Shown: piece after piece, positions 16,169-26,637 of the stretch | How the letters are laid out: the number at the start of each line of letters is the position of its first letter | How positions within the stretch are numbered: the stretch's first letter is position 1 | Source: Avipropionibacterium sp050157065 | GTDB taxonomy: Bacteria; Actinomycetota; Actinomycetes; Propionibacteriales; Propionibacteriaceae | Length of the DNA stretch: 64,000 nt | Direction: 5' to 3' (one strand) | NCBI GenBank assembly: GCA_050157065.1 | Contig: CP189573.1 | Notes under the pieces: generated by a model | Told to the model about the DNA's origin: nothing | The model's database searches: none | Seen by the model: only the letters and a program-made list of their open reading frames with translations | Made by a program: the position numbers and the translations under genes

Positions 16169-17305
16169 ATGCAGCAACGCGTCAGCTTCGTGACCCTGGC
16201 CGTCGACGACCTCGATGCGGCCCGTCGGTTCTATCTGTCCGGGCTCGGCTGGACCGCCGCGCTTGACGTGCCGGGTGAGGTGATCATGATCCGGGTCGGT
16301 GAGCACCTGGTGCTGTCGCTGTGGGACGAGCGGGCCTTCGCCGCGGAGGTCAGGCCCGTCCGGCGGGGGACCGGCGTCGCCCCGATCACGCTGTCCCACA
16401 ACGTGTCGACCAACGACGAGGTCGACGCCGTACTTGATCTTGCCCGGGCTGCCGGCGCCGGTGAGGTGGGCGTGGCGGAGCAGCGCGAGTGGGGCGGCTA
16501 CAGCGGCTACTTCGCCGACCCGGCGGGCTTCCGGTGGGAGGTCGCGGTCAACCCGGGTCCGATCGGACAGGTCGTGCTGCCGGCCGACCGCCGCGAGGGC
16601 GTCCGGTTGAACGACCATGATCAACCGATCGGGCCGGCCGTCGACGACTGGGTTGCGCCGCCCCGCCCCACGGCGCCCGAGGTCAACGGTGGCTGGTGTC
16701 GCCTGGCACCGTTGTCGGCCGATCCGTCGGACGACGTCGTCGACCAGCTGGCCGCACGTCTGGCAGGACCGGGATCCGAACCCTTGTGGACCTACCTGCG
16801 CGAAGGACCGTTCCCCACGAGGGAGGAGTTCGCCACGTACGTACGGCAACGTGCGGCCGACCCGGGGTCCGAGACGGTGGTGATCATGGACGCCGCCGAC
16901 GTCGCCTGCGGGCTGGCGAGCTACCTGCGCATCGACCCCGCGAACGGTTGCGTGGAGATCGGATCGATCGTGCTCGGGCCCGGACTGCAGCGGACGACCG
17001 CCGCCACCGAGGCGATGTCACTGCTCGCGGGTCACGCCTTCGACCTGGGCCACCGTCGGTACGAGTGGAAGTGCGACGCGCTGAACGCCCCGTCCCGCCG
17101 AGCCGCCGAACGCCTGGGGTTCACGTACGAGGGCACCTTCCGGCAGCACGTGGTGACCAAGGGGCGGCGCCGTGACACCGCCTGGTACGCGATGACCGTC
17201 GACGAGTGGCCTCGGATCGCCGCCGCGCACCGCCGATGGTTGGACCCGGCGAACTTCGAGGGCGGCACCCAACGCCGTACGCTCGCGGAGTTCCTCGCCT
17301 CCTGA
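16169..17305 (+). CDS. VOC-GNAT fusion protein
   Basis: This 378-residue protein joins a glyoxalase-fold domain to a GNAT acetyltransferase. Residues about 5-130 (VSFVTLAVDDLDAARRFYLSGLGW ... YSGYFADPAGFRWEVAVNPG) are VOC. A hinge at about 140-175 leads to a RimJ/RimL-type domain with CRLAPLSADP, VEIGSIVLGPGLQRTTAATEAM and EWKCDALNAPSRRAAERLGF, ending near residue 350. The acetyltransferase part resembles the group that modifies small molecules or protein N-termini; the VOC part would bind or modify a ligand. The frame is continuous and both halves have normal codon use, so the fusion is real rather than a sequencing merge. Substrate unknown. Confidence 0.88.
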   Translation: MQQRVSFVTLAVDDLDAARRFYLSGLGWTAALDVPGEVIMIRVGEHLVLSLWDERAFAAEVRPVRRGTGVAPITLSHNVSTNDEVDAVLDLARAAGAGEVGVAEQREWGGYSGYFADPAGFRWEVAVNPGPIGQVVLPADRREGVRLNDHDQPIGPAVDDWVAPPRPTAPEVNGGWCRLAPLSADPSDDVVDQLAARLAGPGSEPLWTYLREGPFPTREEFATYVRQRAADPGSETVVIMDAADVACGLASYLRIDPANGCVEIGSIVLGPGLQRTTAATEAMSLLAGHAFDLGHRRYEWKCDALNAPSRRAAERLGFTYEGTFRQHVVTKGRRRDTAWYAMTVDEWPRIAAAHRRWLDPANFEGGTQRRTLAEFLAS

Positions 17306-17318
17306 CACCAGCCGTTTG

Positions 17319-17658
17319 TCAGGAGGCACCCCGGCTGGGACCGAGCGCCGTGACCAGATGCGGTCAGGCGAGTTCGCCCAGCCGCCGATCCGCCTCCGGG
17401 ATGCCACCACGCTGCATCGGCAGCCCTGCGTCGATGACCTGCTCACCGGGCAACACCGTCCGATGCCCCGCGTCGGGATCGGTGACGATGGTGGTCGCCA
17501 GACCCGAGCCCGCACGTCGGTCACCGGCCGGCCAGCAGACGCGCCCGCTGTTCATCGATCCTGCCGCTGGATCCAGCCAGCACGAGGGCCCCGACGCCGG
17601 TTGGCCGGTCAGGGAGCCACCGCACCCCGGCACCGTCGTCGAACACCTGTCGTTGCAC
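17319..17658 (-). pseudogene. decayed alpha/beta hydrolase (BAAT/acyl-CoA thioesterase-like) remnant
   Basis: On the minus strand a GTG at 17658 opens QRQVFDDGAGVRWLPDRP, continuing TGVGALVLAGSSGRIDEQRARLLA, the N-terminal block of the BAAT C-terminal hydrolase domain, then stops. In a shifted frame the C-terminal block follows directly: DPDAGHRTVLPGEQV, then QRGGIPEADRRLGELA, a TGA, and PHLVTALG in frame after it; the family expects Trp at the stop. The middle of the domain, including the nucleophile region, is missing. So the gene has an internal deletion with a frameshift plus a nonsense change. Family naming rests on remembered motifs and is moderately sure; that it is a broken gene is more certain. 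Confidence 0.6.
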
Positions 17659-17763
17659 GGTCCGACCCTGTCACAAGCCGGGGTGGCAGTCCGTGCCGCA
17701 CCGCGCGCAGGGGAGTAGCGTTGCCGTCGCCGGTCCGGGTCGAACGAAGCGCAGGAGCACCAC

Positions 17764-18207
17764 ATGTCAACGACGTCGGCGCAGTCGCAGCGGCTGCGTG
17801 ACCTTGCGGTGCTGCGCCGAATCCGGGACCGGATGGACCGGGAGTACACCGAACCGCTCAACGTCGAGGCGCTGGCCCGTGACGAGCACATGTCGGCCGG
17901 CCACCTGAGTCGGGAGTTCAAGGCCGCGTACGGGGAGTCGCCGTACAGCTACCTGATGACCCGGCGGATCGAACGGGCGATGGCGCTGCTGCGGCGTGGC
18001 GACCTGAGTGTCACCGAGGTGTGCTTCGCCGTCGGCTCCTCGTCCCTGGGCACCTTCAGCACCCGCTTCACCGAGCTGGTGGGCATACCGCCCAGCGTCT
18101 ACCGCAAGCAGGCGGCGGACGGGTTGCCGGGGCTGCCGTCATGCGTGGTCAAACAGGTCACCAGACCGATCAGGAATCGAGAAGCACCACCGGCGAACCG
18201 TGACTAG
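17764..18207 (+). CDS. AraC/XylS-type helix-turn-helix regulator (short)
   Basis: The 147-residue protein is essentially only an AraC DNA-binding domain: NVEALARDEHMSAGHLSREFKAAYGESPYSYLMTRRIERAMALL then LSVTEVCFAVGSSSLGTFSTRFTELVG. There is no separate ligand domain, so effector sensing may lie in a partner. AGGAG precedes the ATG. It is followed within 10 bp by a VOC gene and then a UvrA-like gene on the same strand, a gene order I know from other actinobacteria, so this is the probable local regulator. Confidence 0.9.
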   Translation: MSTTSAQSQRLRDLAVLRRIRDRMDREYTEPLNVEALARDEHMSAGHLSREFKAAYGESPYSYLMTRRIERAMALLRRGDLSVTEVCFAVGSSSLGTFSTRFTELVGIPPSVYRKQAADGLPGLPSCVVKQVTRPIRNREAPPANRD

Positions 18208-18210
18208 CGT
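18205..18210 (+). promoter_or_regulatory. candidate -10 box (TAGCGT) upstream of the VOC gene
   Basis: TAGCGT overlaps the AraC stop region and ends seven bases before the ATG at 18218. It may give a leaderless internal start for the VOC-UvrA-like part of the operon. Confidence 0.35.
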
Positions 18211-18217
18211 TGCGGTC

Positions 18218-18628
18218 ATGGACATCACCATTCACTCAAGTTTCCTGCCCCACACCGATCCCGAGGCCTCGCTGGCCTTCTACCGTGACGCACTCGGCTT
18301 CGAGCTCCGGCTCGACGTCGGCCAGGGGGCCATGCGCTGGCTGACCGTCGGCCCCGTCGGACAGCCCGACACCGCCATCGTGCTGCACCCGCCGACCGTC
18401 GACCCGGGGCTCACCGAGGAGGAGAGCCGGACGATCACCGAGATGATGGCCAAGGGCACCTACGCCGGCATCAATCTGGCGGCGAAGGACCTGGACGGCA
18501 TCTTCGAGCGGATCCAGGCCGCCGACGTCGAAGTCGTGCAGGAACCCACCGATCAGCCGTACGGTGTGAGGGACTGCGCGTTCCGTGACCCGGCGGGCAA
18601 CATGGTCCGCATCCAACAGATCAACTGA
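18218..18628 (+). CDS. VOC family protein in AraC-VOC-UvrA cassette
   Basis: The 136-residue protein shows ITIHSSFLPHTDPEASLAFYRDALGFELRLDV at the start and YGVRDCAFRDPAGNMVRIQQ at the end, typical of bleomycin-resistance-type VOC proteins that bind or modify small molecules. The ATG at 18218 was chosen as the first start after the AraC stop; codons further upstream overlap the regulator. Its position between a regulator and an ABC-type UvrA-like ATPase suggests a role in handling a toxic compound or the damage it makes. Confidence 0.88.
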   Translation: MDITIHSSFLPHTDPEASLAFYRDALGFELRLDVGQGAMRWLTVGPVGQPDTAIVLHPPTVDPGLTEEESRTITEMMAKGTYAGINLAAKDLDGIFERIQAADVEVVQEPTDQPYGVRDCAFRDPAGNMVRIQQIN

Positions 18629-18672
18629 CCCGACGACACCCACGACGACGCCCCACCAGAGACGGAGACAGG

Positions 18673-21063
<2,391 letters not shown>

Positions 21064-21082
21064 CCGCCGACCGTACGCGCGA

Positions 21083-21703
21083 TCACCGACGCAGGAGAGG
21101 GAGCAACTCCGACAGTGAGATGATCCGGTCGGCGCCGGCCGCATCGAGGGGGATCCCGGGTGTCTCCAACAGCACGGCCGGCACGTCGGCGGCCACGGCG
21201 GCACCCATGTCGCCGGTTCGGTCCCCGACGGCCAGACAGCTGGCGGGGGAGAGGGCGTGGCGTTCCAGCAGGTGGGTGATCATGGCCGGGTCCGGCTTGC
21301 GTGGGTACCCGTCGGGGGCACACACCAAGTCGTCCACCCGCAGACCGAGGGTGTCGAGCAGGACGGTCGCGCTGGCGCGGTCGCGATGGGTGGCGACCAG
21401 GTTGAGTCCGCCACCGGAGGTGACGACGTCGAGCACCTCGCGGGCTCCGGCCATCACCGGCGCGGGCTCGGTGCGCCACCGCTCCTTGAGTGAGTCGTAC
21501 GCCGCGCGCAGGTCCTGCTCGGGAACGCCGTGGCGGCGTGACAGCTCGCGGATCGCATGCCCGCTGGAGATGCGAGTCAGCCGCGCCACTTCGGCAAGGC
21601 CGGCTTCGGTCACCGTACCCCGCGCCGTCAGGCAGAGCGTGCGGTCGACGTCGGGGTACGTGTCGAGCAGGGTCCCGCCGAGGTCCCAGATGAGGTGGGT
21701 CAC
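21083..21703 (-). CDS. HAD superfamily hydrolase
   Basis: The 206-residue protein starts THLIWDLGGTLLDTYP (HAD motif I), then NLVATHRDR (motif II), KPDPAMI (motif III) and LAVGDRTGDMGAA (motif IV), with an alpha-helical cap at about 15-80. Motif I reads DLGGT instead of DxDGT, so the second Asp that acts as acid/base in phosphatases is Gly. Such variants are known among HAD proteins but may have altered catalysis. The GTG at 21703 is the start immediately before homology. Convergent with the UvrA-like gene, 19 bp apart. Confidence 0.85.
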   Translation of the reverse strand: MTHLIWDLGGTLLDTYPDVDRTLCLTARGTVTEAGLAEVARLTRISSGHAIRELSRRHGVPEQDLRAAYDSLKERWRTEPAPVMAGAREVLDVVTSGGGLNLVATHRDRASATVLLDTLGLRVDDLVCAPDGYPRKPDPAMITHLLERHALSPASCLAVGDRTGDMGAAVAADVPAVLLETPGIPLDAAGADRIISLSELLPLLRR

Positions 21704-21743
21704 GGGAGTCGGACCGGTGCAGCTCGGATGATCGCAGGTCGGG

Positions 21744-22079
21744 TCAACGTAGATTGACCTCCTCGGCCAACAGGACGCCGGCCTCGGTGCCGGCGGCAGC
21801 GGACTGCACCATCTCGTTGCGGACCGAGATCCCGCCGACCCGCTGTGAGCGCGTGCCGTCCGCACGGTGGACGTCGACCCACTCGTCGACCCGCAGGTCC
21901 TCGGCCAGCCGGCCGGTCACGACGACGCCACGCCCGGTGATCCGGAACACGTCCTCGACCTGCATGACGTCGCGACCACTGCGCCTGACGGCGGTGACAC
22001 CGCGTTCCTCGTTGGCCGGCCTGCCCTTGGAGCGCTTGCCGTCGGACCCGCCGCCGAACAGTGTGCTGAAGAAACCCAC
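21744..22079 (-). CDS. stand-alone EF-Tu domain-2-like beta-barrel protein
   Basis: The 111-residue protein begins with a short FSTLFGGGSDGKRSKGRP tail and continues as a small barrel: VEDVFRITGRGVVVTGRLAEDLRV ... EWVDVHRADGTRSQRVGGISVRNEMVQSAAAGTEAGVLLAEEV. The VFxITGRGxVVTGR block is the hallmark of domain 2 of EF-Tu/IF-2-type GTPases, but no GTPase domain is present. It could bind RNA, protein or ribosomes; function unknown. It lies in a co-oriented group with a PH-domain membrane protein upstream. Confidence 0.78.
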   Translation of the reverse strand: MGFFSTLFGGGSDGKRSKGRPANEERGVTAVRRSGRDVMQVEDVFRITGRGVVVTGRLAEDLRVDEWVDVHRADGTRSQRVGGISVRNEMVQSAAAGTEAGVLLAEEVNLR

Positions 22080-22131
22080 GCGATTCAGTGTCGCATGCTG
22101 GGGCGAGCGGGTCGGACGAGGGACCCTCGGG

Positions 22132-22608
22132 TCACCGTTGTCGTGCCAGCCAAGCCCGGTGCGCTGTCACCAGTGCTTCGAACTCGGCCCGGTGGTCGGT
22201 GGCGCCGAGGAGGGTGAGTGGTGAGGTGGGGGACTGCCAGAGTGCCCGGACCTCGACGACCGAGTTGTCGCGAAGCTGTGCCAGGGCCGCCATCCGTTTG
22301 GCGCCCGGTGGCGGGGGCAGGAGTCGATGGACCCGGGCCCACCCGAGCGACTGCTCCGGCCCGAAGAACCCGCACCAGGTGAAGCCCTCCGCGTCGATCT
22401 GCAGTCTGGCCCGACGAGCCATCCAGACGATGAAGGCACCGCCACCGAGGGCCAGCGCGGCCGGGATGAGGAGCGCCAGGAAGCCGGGCGTCTCCATCAC
22501 CACCGAGAGCACCACAGCGGTCACCAGGGCCCCGACGCCGATGACCATGACCATCGGTCCGACAACGAAGTTGACCTTGGCGCCGGAGCTTCGGATGACC
22601 TGTGACAC
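22132..22608 (-). CDS. PH-domain membrane protein
   Basis: The 158-residue protein has two adjacent membrane helices (about 14-34 and 40-60), then a bacterial PH-like domain: LQIDAEGFTWCGFFGPEQSLGWARVHRLLPPPPGAKRMAALAQL, RDNSVVEVRALWQSP and LVTAHRAWL. Proteins of this design (YdbT/DUF-type) are of unknown function. The GTG at 22608 is preceded by GGAGG at seven bases. Confidence 0.8.
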   Translation of the reverse strand: MSQVIRSSGAKVNFVVGPMVMVIGVGALVTAVVLSVVMETPGFLALLIPAALALGGGAFIVWMARRARLQIDAEGFTWCGFFGPEQSLGWARVHRLLPPPPGAKRMAALAQLRDNSVVEVRALWQSPTSPLTLLGATDHRAEFEALVTAHRAWLARQR

Positions 22609-22711
22609 GTGACCTCCACGGTTGGGGTGGACTGCGCCCCCACGGTAGCCGAGGTCGAGTCCGGGCTCGGTGCGCGTACGGCTGGCCGGTGGGGACCGGG
22701 GTGCGGGTTCG

Positions 22712-23398
22712 CTACAGGTGCAGGCGTTTCGCGAGCTCATGGCGTACGGGCGCACCGCGCGCAACCTGCAACACACCGAGCGCGGTGACCGTGATCACCC
22801 CGCAGACACCCGACGCCACCGGGTTGGTCACCCAGCCGAGTGCCAGGAAGACCATCGGCGCCAGCCCGAGCACGACCGTCAGGCCGGTGTAGAGGATGTG
22901 GTCGCCGAGCTCCAGCCGCATCACCCGTACGGTGATCAACAGCGCCAGGATCGAACAGGCACAGACGATCGGGATGGCGTACGTCAGGGACCAGCGGAGC
23001 CAGCCGGTGAGGTAGTCCCAGTAGACGCAGACGCCGCTGATCAGTACGACCAGGTAGACGGTGCCCTTGGCGACGTTGTGGCGCTTCCGGATCGCGGTGA
23101 GCACGACCAGCCACATGGCGCACACACCGAGCCAGACCGAGCGCAACACGCCGATGCCGTCCTCGTCGCGGGTGAAGAGCAGTTGCGCCAGGAACGAGGC
23201 GATGATCACCCCGAGTGAGCTGAGGAAGAGGGCCCGCAGCACCCGACGACGCGAGAAGCGCAACGGGACGGCAGGCATCGGCCCGGGCACCGCCTCGGTC
23301 CCGGTCACCGGCTCTTGGCCCGTCACCGGCCCCAGGCACAGGGGGCACGCGGTCCAGTCACCCTCGATGTCGACCTCGCATGCGGGGCAACGCCTCAC
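22712..23398 (-). CDS. DUF6320 domain membrane protein with N-terminal zinc ribbon
   Basis: The 228-residue protein opens with a CPACEVDIEGDWTACPLC zinc ribbon, a cytoplasmic linker and then about six hydrophobic helices from residue 50 to 215. This is the DUF6320 layout. Its GTG start overlaps the stop of the acyltransferase-like gene by four bases (GTGA), so the pair is translationally coupled. DUF6320 proteins are commonly annotated beside alcohol acetyltransferase-like genes, which matches the order here. Confidence 0.82.
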   Translation of the reverse strand: MRRCPACEVDIEGDWTACPLCLGPVTGQEPVTGTEAVPGPMPAVPLRFSRRRVLRALFLSSLGVIIASFLAQLLFTRDEDGIGVLRSVWLGVCAMWLVVLTAIRKRHNVAKGTVYLVVLISGVCVYWDYLTGWLRWSLTYAIPIVCACSILALLITVRVMRLELGDHILYTGLTVVLGLAPMVFLALGWVTNPVASGVCGVITVTALGVLQVARGAPVRHELAKRLHL

Positions 23399-24828
23399 GA
23401 CGTCACCGCCGCCAACTCGTCCTCGGTGGCGCGGGCAGCCCCGACGGTCACCGCCACGCCCCGAGCGGTCAGCATGCGGGCGAACTCCTTGACGTGTTCG
23501 GTTTCGGCGAAGGGGGAGGTGAAGCTGATCGTCAACTGCCCGGCGTGTGAGATGGCGCAGAACTGCGGACGGGCCGCGGACACGTGGAACACCATCCGGC
23601 CGGTGTGCGCCCGCGCCGCCTCGGGCAGGGTGGCCCGGCCGAGGTTGGACACCGCGACGGTCAACCGCCGGTTGTACGCGCTGTTGATCATGCCCAGCAA
23701 CAGGTCCTTGATCGGCCGGGGAACCACTCGCAGTGCCGGTGACTTCTCGAACTGGATGCGGCGGCGCAGCATCCGTTCCAGCGCCTGCGGTGTCACCTTC
23801 CGTCGGAACTCCGCCTCCAGGTGGCGGCAGATCGACGCAAGGTCGTCATTGGCCCCGGCTCCGTAGGTGTGGGTCACCCTGACCGCGGCGAAGAAGTTGC
23901 GCGCCGACGTGGAGGGGAAGAACTGGCGCAGGTTCACCGGTACCGACGCCGCGAGCGTACGGGACGTGCCCAGGTCTCCCGCGGACAGTCGAATCGCCTC
24001 GAAGAACAACCCGGTCAGGTAGATCGTCATCGAGACCTGCTCGGCGCGGGCCAAGGCGAGCACGTCCTTCGCCGGCATGGTGAGTTCGAGGGCACGGGTG
24101 CGGTTGTCGGGTGTCCGCGTTCCCCTGACGCGGTGCACGCCGACGGCAGGACGGAGCAGTCGCCCGACCTGCCACCGCGGTGGGGGTGCCGGCGGCAGGT
24201 CCGACTCCAGCTCGACGGCGGCCGCTTCACCGAACTCGGTCTCCGTCCCCGACGCCGGTCTGCGGCGGAAGTAGTGGGCGAAGCTGTCACCGATCAGGCC
24301 GCGGGCCGGGGTTCCCGCCTGGTCTCCGTCGTCGGTGTGGGCGGTGTGGGTGGTGTCGACGCCATGATCAACTGCGGTCGGCGCCGGCTGGGGCGGCTCG
24401 TACAACTCCGGGTGCTGCAGCCGTACGTAGGCGTCGACCAGGTCGGACAGGAACCACAACGCCCCGGTACCGTCCGACAGCGCGTGGAACACCTCGAGGT
24501 TGATCCGTCGTCGGTGGTGACTGACTCGGAACAACAGGTTGCGGCGATTCGGCCGGTAGATGGCCCAGCAGGTCGGTAGGTCCTCCTCGGTCGCCTCCGG
24601 CCGCAGGTCACTGTCCTGCAGGTAGTACCAGAAGACCCCGGCTCGCAGGACCGCCCGATAGAGCGGGTACCGCTCGTGGGTCAGGTCCAAGGCGTCCTGC
24701 AGTACGTCGGGATCCACCTCATGATCGAGTTCGGCAGCCAGTCGGAACACCTTGGGGTCGCTCGCGCTCCGCGCCGCGAGGAAGATGTTCGAGGCGTTGT
24801 CGAGCTTCACCCAGGCGTGCCGGGTCAC
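23395..24828 (-). CDS. condensation/alcohol acetyltransferase-like protein
   Basis: The 477-residue protein belongs to the CoA-dependent acyltransferase superfamily. The N-terminal half carries the catalytic HALSDGTGALWFLSDLV block (HxxxDG), and the C-terminal half has the ASVPVNLRQFFPSTSARNFFA and SNLGR segments of wax-ester-synthase and alcohol acetyltransferase relatives. A long hydrophilic insert (about 195-260) has His/Thr and Pro runs. Start GTG at 24828 is the first before RHAWVKLDNASNIFLA. With the coupled DUF6320 membrane protein it may acylate a lipid or envelope glycoconjugate; the substrate is not known. Confidence 0.85.
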   Translation of the reverse strand: MTRHAWVKLDNASNIFLAARSASDPKVFRLAAELDHEVDPDVLQDALDLTHERYPLYRAVLRAGVFWYYLQDSDLRPEATEEDLPTCWAIYRPNRRNLLFRVSHHRRRINLEVFHALSDGTGALWFLSDLVDAYVRLQHPELYEPPQPAPTAVDHGVDTTHTAHTDDGDQAGTPARGLIGDSFAHYFRRRPASGTETEFGEAAAVELESDLPPAPPPRWQVGRLLRPAVGVHRVRGTRTPDNRTRALELTMPAKDVLALARAEQVSMTIYLTGLFFEAIRLSAGDLGTSRTLAASVPVNLRQFFPSTSARNFFAAVRVTHTYGAGANDDLASICRHLEAEFRRKVTPQALERMLRRRIQFEKSPALRVVPRPIKDLLLGMINSAYNRRLTVAVSNLGRATLPEAARAHTGRMVFHVSAARPQFCAISHAGQLTISFTSPFAETEHVKEFARMLTARGVAVTVGAARATEDELAAVTS

Positions 24829-24959
24829 CGGGCTGGCTCGCGGGACGCCGGGTGGAGCATGGTGCCCAGCGTAGGTGTTGGGCACCAAGCCGCGATGCGC
24901 CGTGGCGGCGGTCACCGAGGTGGGGCCGGGTCGGCACCTCCGCACGTACAGTCGTCGGT

Positions 24960-25721
24960 GTGCGGGAACCAGACCGAGCCTTCGCCGATCCGAGGCTTGC
25001 CCTGCTGTACGACGACCTCGAGTCCGATCGTTCGGACCTGTCGGCGTACGTTGCGCTTGCGGCCGAACTCGAGGCCCGAACGGTGATCGACATCGGCTGC
25101 GGTACCGGGTCGCTCGCCGTGCTGCTCGCGGCTCAAGGACTCGACGTCGTCGGAGTGGACCCCACACTCGCGTCGTTGGAGGTCGCGCGTCGAAAGCCAC
25201 ATGCCGATCAGGTGAACTGGATCGCCGGCGACGCCACGAGTTTGCTCGGTCGTGGGCTGCAGTCCGACCTCGCGGTGATGACCGGCAACGTGGCGCAGGT
25301 GTTCGTCACCGATGACGACTGGAACGCCACGCTTGCCGCGGTGAGGGCCTCGCTGCGGCCCGGTGGTTGGTTCGTCTTCGAGACTCGGCGCCCCGATGCG
25401 CGCGCGTGGGAAGGTTGGGGTTGGACTGATCAGGACGTCGCCCTCCCGGACGGTCGGACCGCCCGGCTGTCGATGACCGTGACCGAGGTTGCCTTGCCCC
25501 TGGTGAGCTTCGAGGCCGTCACGGTCGTTGCCGGACAAGAGCTGCCGTCGTCCTCGACGTTGCGTTTCCGGGAGCGAACAGAGGTTGAGGACGACCTGGC
25601 CCGCCACGGCTTCCAGGTGATGGAGGTACGTGATGCCCCGGACCGACCGGGTCAGGAGCACGTGTTCCTCGCGCGACGCACTGCCTCCGAGGAGGCTCAG
25701 CAGGCTGGCCCTCCGAAGTGA
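24960..25721 (+). CDS. class I SAM-dependent methyltransferase
   Basis: The 253-residue protein contains TVIDIGCGTGSLAVLLAAQG (SAM motif I), VVGVDPTLASLEVAR (motif II), VMTGNVAQVF and LRPGGWFVFETR (motif IV region), as in the Methyltransf_25-type group. Start GTG at 24960 is the nearest before homology. No neighbour gives a substrate. Its stop directly abuts the stop of the convergent GNAT gene. Confidence 0.88.
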   Translation: MREPDRAFADPRLALLYDDLESDRSDLSAYVALAAELEARTVIDIGCGTGSLAVLLAAQGLDVVGVDPTLASLEVARRKPHADQVNWIAGDATSLLGRGLQSDLAVMTGNVAQVFVTDDDWNATLAAVRASLRPGGWFVFETRRPDARAWEGWGWTDQDVALPDGRTARLSMTVTEVALPLVSFEAVTVVAGQELPSSSTLRFRERTEVEDDLARHGFQVMEVRDAPDRPGQEHVFLARRTASEEAQQAGPPK

Positions 25722-26165
25722 TCACTTCCGGGTCAGTCGGAACAGGTCACGAGGAGACCCGTCCGGGGCCGGACTCGTCGGCCCCAGGCACACGAAGCCG
25801 TGTCGTTCGTACAGTCGTCGCGCCGCTCGGCCGTCGGGTTCGGCCGCGGTGAAGGTGACCACGTCTACCGTGCCCCTCGGCCACTGCTCCAGGGCCGTCC
25901 CCACCAGCGCCGTGCCGCTTCCCTCGTTGCGACACTGTGGCAGGACGCCCAGCCATCTGATCTGGTGAGGCACATCGGGTCGGCTCAGGAGCATTCCACC
26001 CGTGAACCGGCCTGCCGTCACCGTGACCCACGCCGTACCCCGTCGAATGCCTCGCTCGATGGCCTCGGAGAACAGGGGCATCGGGCCGAACAGCGGCTCC
26101 AGGGTCTCCGCCAGCGCCAGCCATGGTTCGATGTGGGCCTCGGTCGCGGGAACGGCAGTGACCAT
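25722..26165 (-). CDS. GNAT family N-acetyltransferase
   Basis: The 147-residue protein shows AVPATEAHIEPWLALAETLEPLFGP, IRWLGVLPQCRNEGSGTALV (the acetyl-CoA V/I-x-P-x-x-R/Q-x-x-G/A loop) and RAARRLYERHGFVCLG (the Tyr/catalytic and C-terminal block). A single GNAT fold of usual length, cytosolic, substrate unknown. Confidence 0.85.
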   Translation of the reverse strand: MVTAVPATEAHIEPWLALAETLEPLFGPMPLFSEAIERGIRRGTAWVTVTAGRFTGGMLLSRPDVPHQIRWLGVLPQCRNEGSGTALVGTALEQWPRGTVDVVTFTAAEPDGRAARRLYERHGFVCLGPTSPAPDGSPRDLFRLTRK

Positions 26166-26602
26166 GGGGTGATCGTACGGTGGCGCGACGGTTCAGCCTC
26201 ACGGAAATGTTGCGGCCTGGCCGGCGCCACAGTGACCAAGACCGTTGTCGTGGCACAGCCGGAGGTGCTGCGACACTGGGCCATGGGCATTCAGCTGCGA
26301 CTTCGCAGGCACGCCTACTGGCTGAGGGCGGTCTGGGGCAACAGCAGGCCCGTCCAGTGGTTCCGCCGGAACCGACGTCGGGGCCCCGGACGTCACGGGT
26401 AGCCGGTCAGACGCGCTGACGAGGGGTTCGGCGCATCTTGGGCGTGCCGGTGGGCGCACTCGGATCCCTTGTCAGGGTCGGCGAAAGCCGGTGTCAGTGG
26501 TGGGTGGGAGAATGGGACGGGCAGGTGCGGGTTGGGTGGTCGGATCGGCTGGGATCTGTTGCCTGTAAGGAAAACTCGTCGAAAAAGTTGCCCCCTGACC
26601 TC
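26166..26602. other. 437-bp intergenic region, no clear gene
   Basis: Between the GNAT start and the HNH promoter nothing convincing is coded. A short basic open frame (26232-26402, 56 codons, Arg/Trp-rich) has no ribosome site and no recognised relative. The region drops in GC towards 26530-26600 (GGAAAACTCGTCGAAAAAGT), as expected near a promoter. Confidence 0.5.
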
Positions 26603-26631
26603 TTGATCGAACAGGTGTACGAATCTAGAAT
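26603..26631 (+). promoter_or_regulatory. sigma70-type promoter of the HNH gene
   Basis: TTGATC (26603-26608) and TAGAAT (26626-26631) are separated by 17 bp, and the -10 ends six bases before the ATG at 26638, with no ribosome site. This is the clearest vegetative-type promoter in the window and predicts a leaderless message. Confidence 0.75.
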
Positions 26632-26637
26632 TGGGGT

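Noticed and set aside
26232..26402. Short basic open frame upstream of the HNH gene
   Set aside because: It has no ribosome site, no -10 at a suitable distance and no recognised relative; composition looks like an out-of-frame GC-rich tract.
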